Origin: Bremia lactucae
Taxonomy: Eukaryota; Oomycota; Peronosporomycetes; Peronosporales; Peronosporaceae
Reading direction: 5' to 3'
Assembly (NCBI RefSeq): GCF_004359215.1
Contig: NC_090613.1
Span: 6,150,694-6,214,693, forward strand
Length of the DNA: 64,000 bases
Of the stretch, positions 53,529-64,000 are shown one piece after another (the stretch's first letter is position 1; every line of letters starts with the position of its first letter). The notes beneath the pieces were generated by a model. That model made no database searches. It saw only the letters and a program-made list of their open reading frames with translations, and was not told the origin of the DNA. Made by a program: the position numbers and the translations under genes.

Positions 53529-55565
53529 ATGAATATGAAACTCTTTCCAAAGCAAGCGGTCAGCTTTCCAAGCATTTCTGCAATGTCGATAGCAACCGAA
53601 TACGCGATGGAGTTCTTGTCAGAATCTCAAAAACGTGGCATTGCTGGAATTTGTGCGTGTCTTCTTCCTGCCGTAACAGATGGCTCCACGTCCCTCGCGT
53701 GGTCCAAAATGTACCTAAAATTGGTGATTGAACATTTCGTCGGGCTCTCAAGTGCCCAAACCGAGGCATATTTACCCATTTTAACCTCACGAAGGCAAGC
53801 ATTGGTCCAAAAAGACCATGAACCTTCCGTTGCGACCGTCGCGGAGCTCGATCTGTCCCCATTTTTAGCCCTTTTAGTGCCAGGGCCCGAATCCGACACA
53901 TTACATGGCTTGAAACGCTGGACCCAAAAGCTTCAGCATCGTACGAAACGAAACACTTTTGACACAATTGAAGGTTTTCGGCTCGAAATTGTCAAGCAAC
54001 TTTTGTGGTTTAGCGTTAAGAGCGTGGGGTACGATGCTCGAACCAGGACTTTATTACGACGTTTGGTACTTGCAATGGAGCTTCATTGGAGTGACGTCAC
54101 GCGAGAAGAGGTCGACATTGGTAAAGCTTTGTTCGCCGAGGCAACAGCCATGCCACTCGACAAAGTACCAGCGAAGCCCAAAGTGACGGACTGGAAACGA
54201 AATGCCACAATCGGAGCAGCAGCAGTCACAGGCGGTGCCTTGCTGGCCGTGACAGGAGGTCTTGCGGCTCCTGCCATTGCAGCAAGCTTGACAGCCTTAG
54301 GGGGAGCAGGCATTACCATTGGTGCTGTGGTGGGGTCCGCTGCGGGAGTGACGGCGACAACGGTACTCTTTGGCACAGCTGGAGCAGGGGTTATGGGTAT
54401 GAAAGTCGATACACGAACGAGAGGGGTACACGATTTTAGCTTTGATTTAGTCTCGGCGGGGGACGGCATGAATGTGTACATTTGTATCTCGGGGTGGTTA
54501 GACAATGAAGATCCGCCAATTAAAGGCTTTCGACGTGCGTGGGGTGATAGTCGGGAATATTTACGAGCCTTTTATCGCCAGCAAAAGTCTGACAAAGTGG
54601 ATCAAGTGGATCAAGTAATGGATCGATATAAAGGACGAGAAGATGAATTTTTTGCTATTTCGCGGCGCACGTACAATATTAAAGCCGGTAGTATTGACAA
54701 TGATCCGTTAGGAATTGCAGATTTATCCACAATGGCGGAAGCTTCGCAGTATAATGACATTACGAGTTTAAATGGTGATTCCAACGCTATTGCGAGTAGC
54801 TGTACGGATAGTGAGGTGAAGAGGAGTAGCTCGACGTCTTTGTGGGAGTTAGGAACAAAGTATGAACCGCTACGGGCTTGGCGGTGGAAGGACCGATTCC
54901 CACAAGGAGATCAATATTGTTTAGTATGGGAAGAAGCTGGTTTGCGTCGCTTTGGCAAATCCATGCGAACCTTTGCAGCTGAGCAAGTGTCGTCGTATGC
55001 AACGACTGAATTTGTCAGGTACACGGCATTGGCCGCTTTATTTACTGCAGTGGCCATTCCGCGTGTGATTCTTCGATTGGCCGATATAATCGACAATGTC
55101 TGGACGATTACAATGAACGCAGCTGACACGTCTGGAAGAATGCTGGCCGACGCGCTACGAAAGCGGGAACAGGGTCTTCGTCCAGTAACATTAGTTGGCT
55201 ATGGCATGGGTGCTCGACTTATTTTTTCGTGTTTAAAAGAATTGGCCAAAAGCGAGTTGATTGATGTGTCGTGTGGGATTGTCGAAAATGCCATATTATT
55301 GGGATCTCCTGTCTCAATGGCACGAGAAGACTGGGCAAACGCTCGTCGAGTCGTGTCGGGTCGATTAATAAATGGATACTCAGAGAAGGATTGGATGCTT
55401 GGTATCATGTACCGCTATCAGGGATGGGAGCTTCATTCGGCAGGAATTGCTCCGATTGATATTGCTGGGGTTGAAAATGTTGACTTGTCGGCAATTATTG
55501 GTGGACACTTGGAATATAAAAGTAAAATTGGTGCCATTATGGATTTGTTGCAGTTGGAGGTATAA
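53529..55565 (+). CDS. DUF726 / TMCO4-like alpha/beta-hydrolase membrane protein (678 aa)
   Basis: Single-exon ORF. Residues ~20-200 are a helical N-terminal region. Residues ~225-295 are an Ala/Gly-rich hydrophobic stretch (NATIGAAAVTGGALLAVTGG ... GITIGAVVGSAAG) forming likely membrane helices, followed by FDLVSAGDGMNVYICISGWL, a typical first strand of the hydrolase fold. The nucleophile elbow reads VTLVGYGMGARLIFSCLKEL with Gly at residue 559, where the family normally has Ser (GxSxG). Downstream, LLGSPVSMAREDWANARRVV and RLINGYSEKDWMLGIMYR fit the DUF726 family (TMCO4, yeast Mil1). Family members are Golgi/vesicle associated. Loss of the Ser suggests a non-catalytic version or a sequence error. 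Confidence 0.88.
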   Translation: MNMKLFPKQAVSFPSISAMSIATEYAMEFLSESQKRGIAGICACLLPAVTDGSTSLAWSKMYLKLVIEHFVGLSSAQTEAYLPILTSRRQALVQKDHEPSVATVAELDLSPFLALLVPGPESDTLHGLKRWTQKLQHRTKRNTFDTIEGFRLEIVKQLLWFSVKSVGYDARTRTLLRRLVLAMELHWSDVTREEVDIGKALFAEATAMPLDKVPAKPKVTDWKRNATIGAAAVTGGALLAVTGGLAAPAIAASLTALGGAGITIGAVVGSAAGVTATTVLFGTAGAGVMGMKVDTRTRGVHDFSFDLVSAGDGMNVYICISGWLDNEDPPIKGFRRAWGDSREYLRAFYRQQKSDKVDQVDQVMDRYKGREDEFFAISRRTYNIKAGSIDNDPLGIADLSTMAEASQYNDITSLNGDSNAIASSCTDSEVKRSSSTSLWELGTKYEPLRAWRWKDRFPQGDQYCLVWEEAGLRRFGKSMRTFAAEQVSSYATTEFVRYTALAALFTAVAIPRVILRLADIIDNVWTITMNAADTSGRMLADALRKREQGLRPVTLVGYGMGARLIFSCLKELAKSELIDVSCGIVENAILLGSPVSMAREDWANARRVVSGRLINGYSEKDWMLGIMYRYQGWELHSAGIAPIDIAGVENVDLSAIIGGHLEYKSKIGAIMDLLQLEV

Positions 55566-55780
55566 TACCAAAAATATAAAGAGTATTGCCGTGCATTCTG
55601 TTGATATCGAATCTTTTATCACGGTGAAAGTAGATGTCGGCTGATATAACTGAAGCTTTTATTCTGACACACTGACAATTTTAAGCGTTCACTCTTATAA
55701 TGTGGTTTAGATCTTATCATGTTGTTTTTTGCGGAATAGATACAAAACACTATTCAAGGAACAACGCCAGACATACAGTG

Positions 55781-56256
55781 TGTAACAGGGCACCTTTCAC
55801 TAGCACTGATCAGTACTAGTTAACCTTACACTGATTACAGTGTAGGCAGGGTGCCTCGAAACTTCACGTACACGAAAGTACAGAGGAAAGTTTCTAGGAA
55901 GCTAAGGGTCTTTAGCTACCAAAGGTAATTCAATGGATTTAGAATTAGGGGTAGTAAAATTGTAATAATATAATTAGTTTTCTACGTAACGATCTTCTAT
56001 CTACTGCTGAACTTATTGTGTTAGTATCTGACTAAGTATACGCCTCTCCATGCGCACCGCACAATTGTGTTTGGCGGGGTTTGTTCCGACTAAAATCAAC
56101 CAAACAATAGAGCTAATGTTTTATTGCATCAATAATATCAAAATGGGTATTATTTGAACTATTTAAGTCAAATTTAATAAAGATAATAATATTGCACTTC
56201 TTTATTAATTTCCTCTCATAGGAAATAGTACTTATGTAACGGGACACCCCGTTACA
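55781..56256 (-). repeat. Solo LTR, family III
   Basis: 476 bp, complete at both ends (plus-strand TGTAACAGGGCACC to ACACCCCGTTACA). Flanks CAGTG (55,776-55,780) and TAGTG (56,257-56,261) differ at one base and may be the 5-bp target duplication. No internal sequence on either side, so it is a solo LTR. It lies 215 bp downstream of the DUF726 gene. Confidence 0.8.
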
Positions 56257-56639
56257 TAGTGAGTGACACACTGCTCTTGAAATAAACTCAAAGCAACGTG
56301 ATGCTGCAACGAGGGTTCCGCGTGTTGAGGCAAGAAAATTTGCGATAGTTACTAGCGATAGATAGCCCGTGCAGGATTGACATTTGTGAAAACAACCGTT
56401 TGCAATGTCCAATTACTTGACCCAGGTGGCTTTCTGGACATGAAAAAAAAGTTTACTAAGACGAAACAACCTGACGCAAATTTCCAAGAAATCATACACT
56501 GCATATCCATATGATTCAATTCACATTACTCATGAAAATGATACGCAAAGTGAACAATGCTCCCTTTATTTCCGAACAAAATTCACACGCAGAAAAGCAC
56601 CCTTTAATTCCGGACGGAACGAGTATTATTTAAGACGTA
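56257..56639. other. Unassigned sequence between LTRs
   Basis: A minus frame (to 56,412) with several Cys residues crosses into the LTR and is not credible as a gene. Nothing else seen. Confidence 0.45.
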
Positions 56640-56981
56640 GATTATATTTTAGGAATATCTTTACATAGCAATATTCGAAAAGCTTATTGATTGGTAGCTG
56701 AGGCCTTTAAATCTACTTTCTCCGCGGCCCAGTCAGCACTGGATGCGCGCAAAGAGTGAGACAGATAAGACTTTATTACATGTTTCGTATTGGTATATTA
56801 TCAATTTAGCAGAAAACAGATAGAAACAGAAGAACTTAATTATATTAGATACAGTTTACTTCTAACCATCTTTCAAGCAAGTTTTTTAAAGATAGTCTTT
56901 CTTTGCACGTACCAGTGTACATGAAGTGACGTGAGGCACCACTCGCACTGAAGCAGAACAAGTCGGCAGTGCCCCGTTACA
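56640..56981 (+). repeat. 5' LTR, family II, 5'-truncated
   Basis: Matches LTR-II from TATTTAAGACGTAGATTATA onwards (GCGGCCCAGTCAGCACTGG, TGTACATGAAGTGACGTGAG) to GTGCCCCGTTACA. The first ~80 bp are missing. The hairpin region is shortened to one GAAGC box. A gag start follows 50 bp on. Confidence 0.8.
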
Positions 56982-57031
56982 CCTGAAAACACTTTGTAGT
57001 CCGTCTAAGGACCACAGTTCCATCATCTAAC

Positions 57032-58450
57032 ATGGACAAGTTAGATGATAATGGAAATACGCATCACGTTTCGCGTGTTAGCTACTCCTTTATAAGTGGC
57101 ACTGAAAGAAGTGCGGTCGAACGAATGAGTTCGACCGTAGGAAATGATGCCATCTTGGCCATGCTGTCCGGTTTAAACAGAGATGCCTTCCATTCCGCTA
57201 TCGCCAAGCTCATACAACATGAGCTTGACGAGGCGAAGCAGAAAGTAGCCTTGCTTAATCAGCAAAGCTCTCAACAGGCAAACTGTTGAAGTTGCAACAG
57301 GTACAAATCCCTGTACCTACATGCGTCATCCGAAAACCTTAAAGATAGACATCCCTAAGAAGTGGGGATTTGAAGAAGACTCCCTTTAAAGATAGTTCGT
57401 CATATTAGACGATACCATAAAGGCTCGTCACATTGTGGACTAGCAAATGCAAGTCACTTTTGCTCAGTCAAATTTGGCAGGTCGTGCCAAAACTTGGGCA
57501 CTAGGCCTCAAGCTGCGCGACCCATATGTATTTGGCTCGCTGGAGGCTTTCAAAGCCCAGCTTAAACATACATTTGAAAAAAAGAACCGCTAGGGCTGAG
57601 TTCAGAGCTAGATCAGAGCTTCCGAAACTCAAGCAAGGAATGCGTGATGTTCACGTTTATGCCCAGTGTATACGACTTGAGCGAGTTGTATCACGAACAA
57701 TCCAGTTCATGAACATGGTCCCCAGAAAAACCATCTGTTCCGCTTGGAATTGGATGCACTTGAAGAAGCCATATTCGTTGCGGAACAGGAGGACTTTAGC
57801 TTGAGACAGGCTCAAGCTAGTTCGTCATCGTATCGTCCTCCGAGACGAAAAGAGCTTGGAGGTCCAGAACCTATGGATCTCTCTTACGTCGAAAGCGAGA
57901 GACCTCGCTTTTCGAACGACAAACGATTGCAGATTTGCAATCGCTAATAACAGTTAAGTTACTACGCTCATGAGTAAAGTGCCCCACGCCCAGTACCGAG
58001 GGGTACTGAACGTACTTATGGACATAGTCGGTCTTCGCGGGTCCGACGTTGTTGCGAACTCGCATCAGCGAGGCAGGCCGCAAAAATACGGACGGGGTCT
58101 CTAGAGACGCAGCGAATTACTGATCTAGCACATACAAGAGAATTTGCATATCTATTGCCGAAAGTTGCTCCAGACGCACAGTCATTGTGTCTCTGCACCT
58201 GGCGATGAGATATCCCTCCCTCATTATCTGAAAGTTTAAAGTGACAAATAATTTGTCATTAGAGCCCCAACGGTTGTGCAGTACAGTAAGCCGTTGCGTG
58301 TTGTGTATTGATCTGATGATGGTTGATTTAATGCAGATAAAATTATAAAAGATCTATCGGATGGAATAATCAGATAATTCATTAAATGCAGAAGGTCATA
58401 ATCTTCTGTGTAGGCTTCCTTATAAAATTAAACAAAGTTGATGACGGAAA
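57032..58450 (+). pseudogene. Family-II gag and protease start, plus strand
   Basis: gag starts at ATG 57,032 (MDKLDDNGNTHHVSRVSYSF) and is open for 85 codons to KVALLNQQSSQQANC. After stops it continues with AGRAKTWALGLKLRDP, a frame at 57,526-57,804 (FRARSELPKLKQGMRDVHVY) and GGPEPMDLSYVESERPRFS at 57,850-57,920, ending at QICNR* where the knuckle begins. Protease-zone sequence extends to about 58,320. The element is cut at about 58,450 and meets a minus-strand copy. Confidence 0.75.
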
Positions 58451-60100
58451 ACTTGTCATGAGTGTTGCAACAGTGAAATTATTTTCACTGTTGAGTGCGC
58501 AGTCGACTCGAAGTCGGGTCGGCGTGATAACGCATCAGCGACGACATTAAGTCGTCCTGGTTTATATTCCACGGACAAATTATACTTCGCAAAGAGGATA
58601 GCCACCACGCCATTATTTGCGAGAGGTGTGGGCTGTTTATGGCCGTGCGTAATGACGCATGGTTCGTATATACGATGAACGGTCTATCTCCGAGGAGATA
58701 GACCCTAAGCTTAGCCAGTGCATATTTCATAGCAAGGAGTTCCTTGTCATGCACTGGGTAATTGCGTTCAGCTGGTTGCAGCTGACGCGATTGGTAACAA
58801 ACGACGCGTTCCGCGCCGTCTGTATCGTATTGCATTGACGCATAGCCGATTGCGAAATCGCTGGCGTCACAGACCACATGTATGGTCTGTCTTGATCTGC
58901 AATCGCTAAGATGGGCGATTGCATTAGGCTTTGCTAAATGCTTTCAACAGAACGCTGACAATTAGCGTTCAATACCGTTTCCCTTTTTTTAAGGACGAGA
59001 GAAATGAACTGTTATCTTTGCATAACTGCATGAGTACTTGTGCAAGTACGCCGCTAGCCCAAAGAACTATCTAAGTCCCTTGACATCGACTGGAACTGGC
59101 CTGTGGATGAAATTCTCGATCAATGATTCTCCTCTTGGTAATTGCCCTGATGATTTCGGGATTAGGGCGCACGCCGTGTTCACCGACAATGCACCCAAGA
59201 AGTGCTATTTTGCTTGCAGCGAATATACGAGATGCAGCCAAGAAGTGGTGTTTCGCTTGCAGCGAATATTGAGATTTGCGTACAACCAATGCTTTGCATA
59301 AGTGTAAAAACCTGACGAGTGAGAGTTGTATGAACTTTCACGTCCGTCATTCCGTCTACGTCCCGGTTATGGACGAATACATCGTCGAAATAACTAGGTG
59401 CGAAATCCCGCACCGCTCTCAACAGATTCGTTACGCATCTGTTAAATGTTGCAGGGGCGTTACTATGCCACTCTGGCATTAATAGCCATCCCCAGACCCA
59501 CTGGAAGGGCTCACTGCTGTGTACGGGATGTCCCGCTCACGCATAAGGATTTGATAGAACCCATCCATCAGATCCATAGAAGAAAAGATAATACTCTTAG
59601 ACATACCGTCTATGATTACGACTTTTCAAGGTATCGGCATTTGAGCCGGTATCGTTGCAGCATTCAGTTCATTGAATGCTTACACTATCCACCACCCTCC
59701 TGTGGCCTTTCGCACACAGAAGGTCGGAGAGCTATGCGAGGAGGTTGACTCCCTCACATGGCCCGCTTTTAATCGATCGATAAAAAATTTATCGATCGCA
59801 AGTACTTGTTCACGAGGCAGTGGCCACTGCTGCATGACACAGTATTTCGAGCTGTGCATTCGCCGAGCCGCCGCCAGATGACTCCACAGGGTGATTAGTA
59901 ATCACACTGTGATCTTGTGCAGTCGTTATAATGACCGTACTACAAGTGAGGCCATCGCCCTTACTTGTATTACATCCACACGCGTGTGGACGCTCCAAGA
60001 CGTTCATCAGATAGTCATCTGATGACCAAGGGGCAGGCATCCTTACGGAAAGATGCTGCCAGCTGATTCTTGGCTCATATTTTTTAAGCCAATGTTGACC
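58451..60100 (-). pseudogene. Family-II RT and RNase H, minus strand
   Basis: RNase H at 58,485-58,924 is open and well kept: VCDASDFAIGYASMQYDTDG, VCYQSRQLQPAERNYPVHDK, ELLAMKYALAKLRVYLLGDR and FIVYTNHASL, with the YKPGRLNVVADALSRRPDF end in a neighbouring frame. RT at about 59,070-59,880 shows NAPATFNRCVTNLLRAVRDF and SYFDDVFVHNRD (catalytic YFDD box). Frames are broken several times. Integrase is absent. Confidence 0.82.
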
Positions 60101-61678
60101 TAGGATGACATCAAATTTGTCATTTAAATCTAGTACGATGGAATTATTATCGTACTGTTATTTCTTTAACGTGTAGTCTAATTACACTACGTGTTTCATT
60201 ACTGTTATCGATGCCGTTGTCGCTAGACGCACCGTCATCCTCGTTGGAGGGATATAGCGCTCAACATATTTGAGCCTACGGCCCTCTAGCGACTGCCAAC
60301 GAATAATGTTATACAACGCCCTACAGTCCACTATGGCTCTAAGTGAGAAATCATTTGTCACTTAAAATTTCAAGGTGGTGAGGGATACCTCATCACAAGA
60401 TGCAGAGACACATAATTCTTTTGTGTCTGGAGCAACTTTAGTCAAGAGTTTGCAAAATTCTCTTGTGGTCTCTGGATCAGTATGGCGTTGCACCCCTACT
60501 AATCCCAACAGTTTTTTTTACGGTCTGCCTTGGTTTATGACGGTTCGCCTCGTTGTTGCGATCACGCAACAACGTCGGACCCGCGACCATTGCCCCTTTT
60601 GGCATTTGGTCCATAATTACGCTCAGTACCTCTCGGTACTGGGCGTCGAGCACTACACTCATGAGGGTAATGTCCTAACTTTTGACAGCGATTGCATTTC
60701 TGCAATCGCTTGTTGTTCAAAAAGCGACGTTTTTCGCTTTCGACATAAGAGAGGTCCATAGATTCTGGACGTATCGTCTTGGAGGACGATACGATGATGA
60801 ATTAGCTTGAGCCTGTCTTAAGCTAAAGTCCTCCTGTTCCGTTACGGATATTTTTTCTTCAAGCGTATCCAGTTATAAGCGGAACAGGTGGGTCTTTACG
60901 GGACCATTTGTAAGACCTTGCATTGGAACACCGTAACCAACGTGTGTTCATGGACTGGGTTGTTCGTGATACAACTCGCTTAGAGTCGTATGTGCTGGGC
61001 ATATGCGTGAACATCACGCTTGCCTTGCTTGAGTTTCAGAAGCTCTGAACGAGCTCTGAACTCAGCCCTAGGCGGTTGAAACGTCTGTTTGAGCCGGACT
61101 TTAAAAGCCTCTAGCGACCCAAAGACGTATGGGTAGCGCAGTTGAAGGCCCAATGCCTAAGTTCTGGCACGACTTGCCAAATTTGATTGAGCGAATGCGA
61201 CTTGCATTTGCTCGTCGATGATGCGACGTGCCTTTATGGCATAGTCTAACTCTACAAACCATCTCAAGAAGGAGGCTTCTTCGACTCCCCTATACTTAAA
61301 GATGTCAATCTTTAAGGTTTAAGGACGACGCGTTCGCGTCATCCCAGGTACAGGGGTCTGTACCTGTTGTAACCTCAACAGTTCTGCCTGTTGAGAGCCT
61401 TACTGATTTAGCAAAGCTACCTTCTCCTTCATCTCGTCATGTTCATGATGTATGAACTTGGCAATGGTTGAACGGGAGGCGTCTCTGTCCAAATCGGACA
61501 GCATGGCCAAGATGGCCTCGCTCCCTACGGTCGAACTCATTCGTTCGACCGCACTTCTCTCTATGTTACTTAGGAAGGAGTAGCTATCGCGCGAAACGTA
61601 ATGCGTATTTTCATAATCATCTAATATGTCCATGACAGATGATGGAATTGTGGTCCTTGGACGGACTACAAAGAGCAT
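60101..61678 (-). pseudogene. Family-II gag and protease, minus strand
   Basis: gag starts at 61,678 or at the internal MDILDDYENTHYVSRDSYSF (about 61,630) and has ERSAVERMSSTVGSEAILAM and KVALLNQ to 61,400. Later parts follow in other frames, including capsid, then MDLSYVESEKRRFLNNKRLQ with a complete zinc knuckle CNRCQKLGHYPHEC (CX2CX4HX4C) at 60,562-60,759. Protease-zone sequence continues to about 60,100. This is the best nucleocapsid of family II here. Confidence 0.8.
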
Positions 61679-61684
61679 CGTTAT

Positions 61685-62142
61685 CGTAACGGGGCACTGC
61701 CGACTTGTTCTGCTTCAGCACAAGCCCACTTTGCACTGCCTCAGTGCGAGTGGTGCCTCACGTCACTTCACGTACACTAGTTCGTGTAGATTAAGACTCT
61801 CTTTAAAACCCTTGCTTTAAAAAGGGTTAATTAAGAGCTGTATTTAATATAACTAAGTTCTTCTGTTTCTATCTTCTTAATCCTAACTTAATTAAGAATT
61901 AACACATTACGTGTAATAAAGTCTTATATGTCTCTTTACGCGCGTCCAGCGCTGACTGGACCGCGGAGAAAGTAGATATAAGGGTCTTTATCTACCAATG
62001 GATAAGCTTTAGAACATTACCATGTAAAGTAATATTCTCCAAATATTCTCTCCCTTTTCGATAATATATCGAAAGGTAGAGAATATTTGGAGAATTTACA
62101 ACCTTTAAGTGTTAAATTCATATACGGATACACGCCGTTACA
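61685..62142 (-). repeat. 5' LTR, family II (minus), with large hairpin
   Basis: 458 bp; the plus strand begins CGTAACGGGGCACTGCC and ends CACGCCGTTACA. It is the 5' LTR of the minus-strand gag at 61,678. It contains a near-perfect palindrome at 62,034-62,095, with 18-bp arms ATTCTCCAAATATTCTCT and AGAGAATATTTGGAGAAT and a CTTTTCGATA/TATCGAAAG inner stem. Confidence 0.85.
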
Positions 62143-62461
62143 TTCATTCTAACGAGCTAACTAAATAATCAACTCGGAGAGACGTACAAGCTCGTAGATC
62201 TTATCAAGTCTTGGTTCAAGGGACTTTATGATTCTAATGCCCAATAATGTATGCGTTAAGAAGGCCTTTACCCTTTACGGATTAGAGCGAAATTTGAAGA
62301 AGACACTAACTTAAAAGGGGCAAATGTGATTTATTTTCTATGCAAATAACTCACCCTAATTTCTTTATAATAAATAGACCCCGGCCACCTTTGGAATAGT
62401 GATGACACTGGCTGACGGATAAGGCGATTTGATGGGTGCATTCAATTATAAGTTCCTATTC
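62143..62461. other. Unassigned spacer between LTRs
   Basis: No gene or clear repeat seen. Confidence 0.5.
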
Positions 62462-62943
62462 TGAAACGGGGCATACTTTGCTAGTACTGTCAACAGTACA
62501 AGTTAACTTACACTGATCACAGTGAAAGCGGGGTGCCTTTATAACTTCACGTACACGACGTGCGGAGGAAAGTTCTTAAAAGCTAAGAATTCTTTAGCTA
62601 CTAATGCTTAATTCTATGTTGCTGAAAAGGAAAAAAGGAAACTGTATTAGTACATTAAGTTTCTTTCATAGCGATCTTCTATCTACTGACTTTAATGTAT
62701 TAATAACTGTCTATGCAATGCGCCTCCATGCGCGACCCCTAATCGTATCTTGTGACGATCGGCGGGTTGAATTAAACTTAAGCTAGCCAATCAATAGAAC
62801 TACGGTCTTATTGCGACAATTTATGACCAAAGTTGGTAATATTGGAGCTTTAAGTCAAAATTAAAAAGGATGATAAATCTGTACTCCTTTATTTATTTTC
62901 ATTTATTGGAAATAATATTTATGTAATGGTACACCCCGTTACA
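62462..62943 (-). repeat. Solo LTR, family III
   Basis: 482 bp; the plus strand runs from TGAAACGGGGCATACTTTGC to GGTACACCCCGTTACA. It is co-linear with 55,781-56,256. No element body adjoins it. Confidence 0.78.
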
Positions 62944-63142
62944 TCTCTGGTGGTTTTATGTTGAGAGATCGTTTTATTGTGACTTTATAAATGCTCGCGT
63001 CTGAGAGTTAAACTTAAAAAGCTTAAAACCCACACGCGAATTTATCTCAGCCTGTTAGACGAAAGACTAAATGCTCTCTTTGCACCGACAAGATCCCGAA
63101 TGGAACGGGTCGTGCTAAGTAATTTGTGTCGTACACCATATC

Positions 63143-63592
63143 TGTAACGGGGCACTGCGGCTTGTACTGTTTCAGTACAAGTCCACTTCACACTGCTTCA
63201 GATGTGAGTGGTGCCTCTCGTTAGGTGACGTACACTGTACGTATAGAGGAAGACTTCTCTTAAGGCAAGTTAGCTTAAGAGTGTAAAATGAAAACTGTAT
63301 TAATATAGTTAAGTGTCTTGTTAATCTATCTTTGTAAATGTTGTCTTAACTATAAACTAATACTAAACATGTAAATGAATTCTTATCTATCTTATCTCGT
63401 AACTCTCTTTGATTACTTCTACAGCTGATTAGTCTGCGGAATAAATAGACATAATGGTCTATACCTATTTATGGATAAGAATTCAGGAAATTACTATTTA
63501 AAGTAATTTCCTCCAAATATTATCTACCTTTTGGATAATATTAATTAACAATCTTTTATTGTTAATTTCATGTAACGATACACCCCGTTACA
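63143..63592 (-). repeat. 3' LTR, family II (minus)
   Basis: 450 bp; the plus strand runs from TGTAACGGGGCACTGCGG to ATACACCCCGTTACA. The right flank TCACCCCTCCCTTAAAC is the complement of a polypurine tract (AAGGGAGGGGTGA), so the element body lies to the right and continues beyond the window. Confidence 0.85.
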
Positions 63593-63606
63593 TCACCCCT
63601 CCCTTA
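63593..63606 (-). promoter_or_regulatory. Polypurine tract (minus)
   Basis: On the minus strand AAGGGAGGGGTGA abuts the LTR-II start. The copy at 38,655-38,668 has a degraded version of the same site. Confidence 0.75.
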
Positions 63607-63711
63607 AACGACAATCACTCTGAATGTCATTAGGTGGAGTGGTCGCTAAATGACCACTTAATTTTTAAAATGATTTTGATTGGTCAGATCCATCATTTTA
63701 AATTCCATCGC

Positions 63712-64000
63712 ATGAAGGAACAATTCATGCGGGGTGAGGATAGTGTTGAACCTTCGGCTGCGGTTCGTGCAGCCGCGGGTGACGCATTGTTATCTCTTGC
63801 GGTAGACGTTCCGTCTACCGTAGTGTCTTCCACTCGCACAACACTTGGTGTTGCGAGTGCACGTGGTGATTCACCACGTGAGTACGACCCCTCTTTAGAG
63901 GTCGATTATGAGTGCGAGTCGGACGAAATGGCCGACTCGGGGAGGATGGAACAGTCGCCTGATACCCGTCAGGCGGCTGATTATGAGCCTTCGAATGAGA
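63712..64000 (+). CDS. Antisense ORF of family-II element, intact start, runs off right edge
   Basis: Open from ATG 63,712 (MKEQFMRGEDSVEPSAAVRA) to the window end (96 codons). An in-frame ATG at 63,670 is a possible earlier start, but the second copy has a stop just above the 63,712-equivalent ATG, which favours 63,712. The sequence is Ser/Ala-rich and then acidic: ALLSLAVDVPSTVVSSTRTT, SPREYDPSLEVDYECESDEM, SPDTRQAADYEPSNE. The same order of blocks is found, more decayed, at 38,553-38,088 minus. It lies opposite to the strand of gag-pol, 120 bp from the 3' LTR. Function unknown. Confidence 0.6.
   Translation, partial: MKEQFMRGEDSVEPSAAVRAAAGDALLSLAVDVPSTVVSSTRTTLGVASARGDSPREYDPSLEVDYECESDEMADSGRMEQSPDTRQAADYEPSNE

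Noticed and set aside
54083..54505. 140-codon minus frame rich in Ala, Pro and Thr
   Set aside because: It is antisense to the Ala/Gly-rich segment of the DUF726 gene, whose codon pattern leaves the opposite strand open.
56113..56412. 99-codon minus frame with several Cys, considered as a small secreted protein
   Set aside because: Nearly half lies in the LTR-III, and there is no clear signal peptide.

Overview
The window is eukaryotic and looks like an oomycete, most likely a downy mildew (Peronosporaceae). Four lines of evidence support this. The genes have few, very short GT-AG introns (52-64 nt), while about two thirds of the sequence is decayed Ty3/gypsy chromodomain retrotransposon. 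A displaced rDNA piece (11,492-12,905) carries an LSU D1-D2 start that reads like oomycete LSU. That piece is preceded by ITS2 with about three ~190-bp tandem repeats, a feature known from several downy mildew genera. A tRNA-derived SINE is also present. Nothing suggests a bacterial or viral genome.

Layout. 1-2.4 kb: two minus-strand genes, the N-terminus of a FAN/NSMAF-like BEACH protein (runs off the left edge) and a PH-domain protein. 2.4-20 kb: repeat-rich DNA with LTRs of three families (called I, II and III here), a degenerate family II/III gag-pol, a SINE with an 18-bp target duplication, an LTR-I split by the rDNA fragment, and a family-I element with a 1.8-kb internal inversion. 20.3-27.1 kb: a minus-strand family-I element lacking its 5' LTR. 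27.7-31.5 kb: a gene block with a Frag1/DRAM/Sfk1-like membrane protein, a KTI12 (Elongator cofactor) homologue, and the first half of an F-box/LRR gene that stops at a single N (31,534). 31.5-42.8 kb: retrotransposon sequence only. 42,782-43,473: a run of Ns. 43.5-51.9 kb: a near-identical second copy of 22.7-31.5 kb, which continues into the complete F-box/LRR gene, a small two-exon gene and a DUF726/TMCO4-like gene (to 55.6 kb). 55.8-64 kb: LTRs and convergent family-II elements.

The most notable observation is that both gypsy families carry an extra ORF on the strand opposite gag-pol, next to the 3' LTR. In family I this antisense ORF starts about 130 bp from the LTR and polypurine tract, runs about 1.1-1.35 kb, and overlaps the integrase chromodomain in antisense. 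It is recognisable in four independent copies. Family II has a shorter counterpart (37,713-38,553 minus, and 63,712 to the right edge plus).

The 8.8-kb duplication is probably an assembly or haplotype artefact. The right end of the first contig overlaps the left end of the third, and a TE-only contig sits between them. The cellular genes have unrelated housekeeping or signalling roles (lipid and membrane signalling, tRNA wobble modification, ubiquitin ligase adaptor) and form no operon or cluster.
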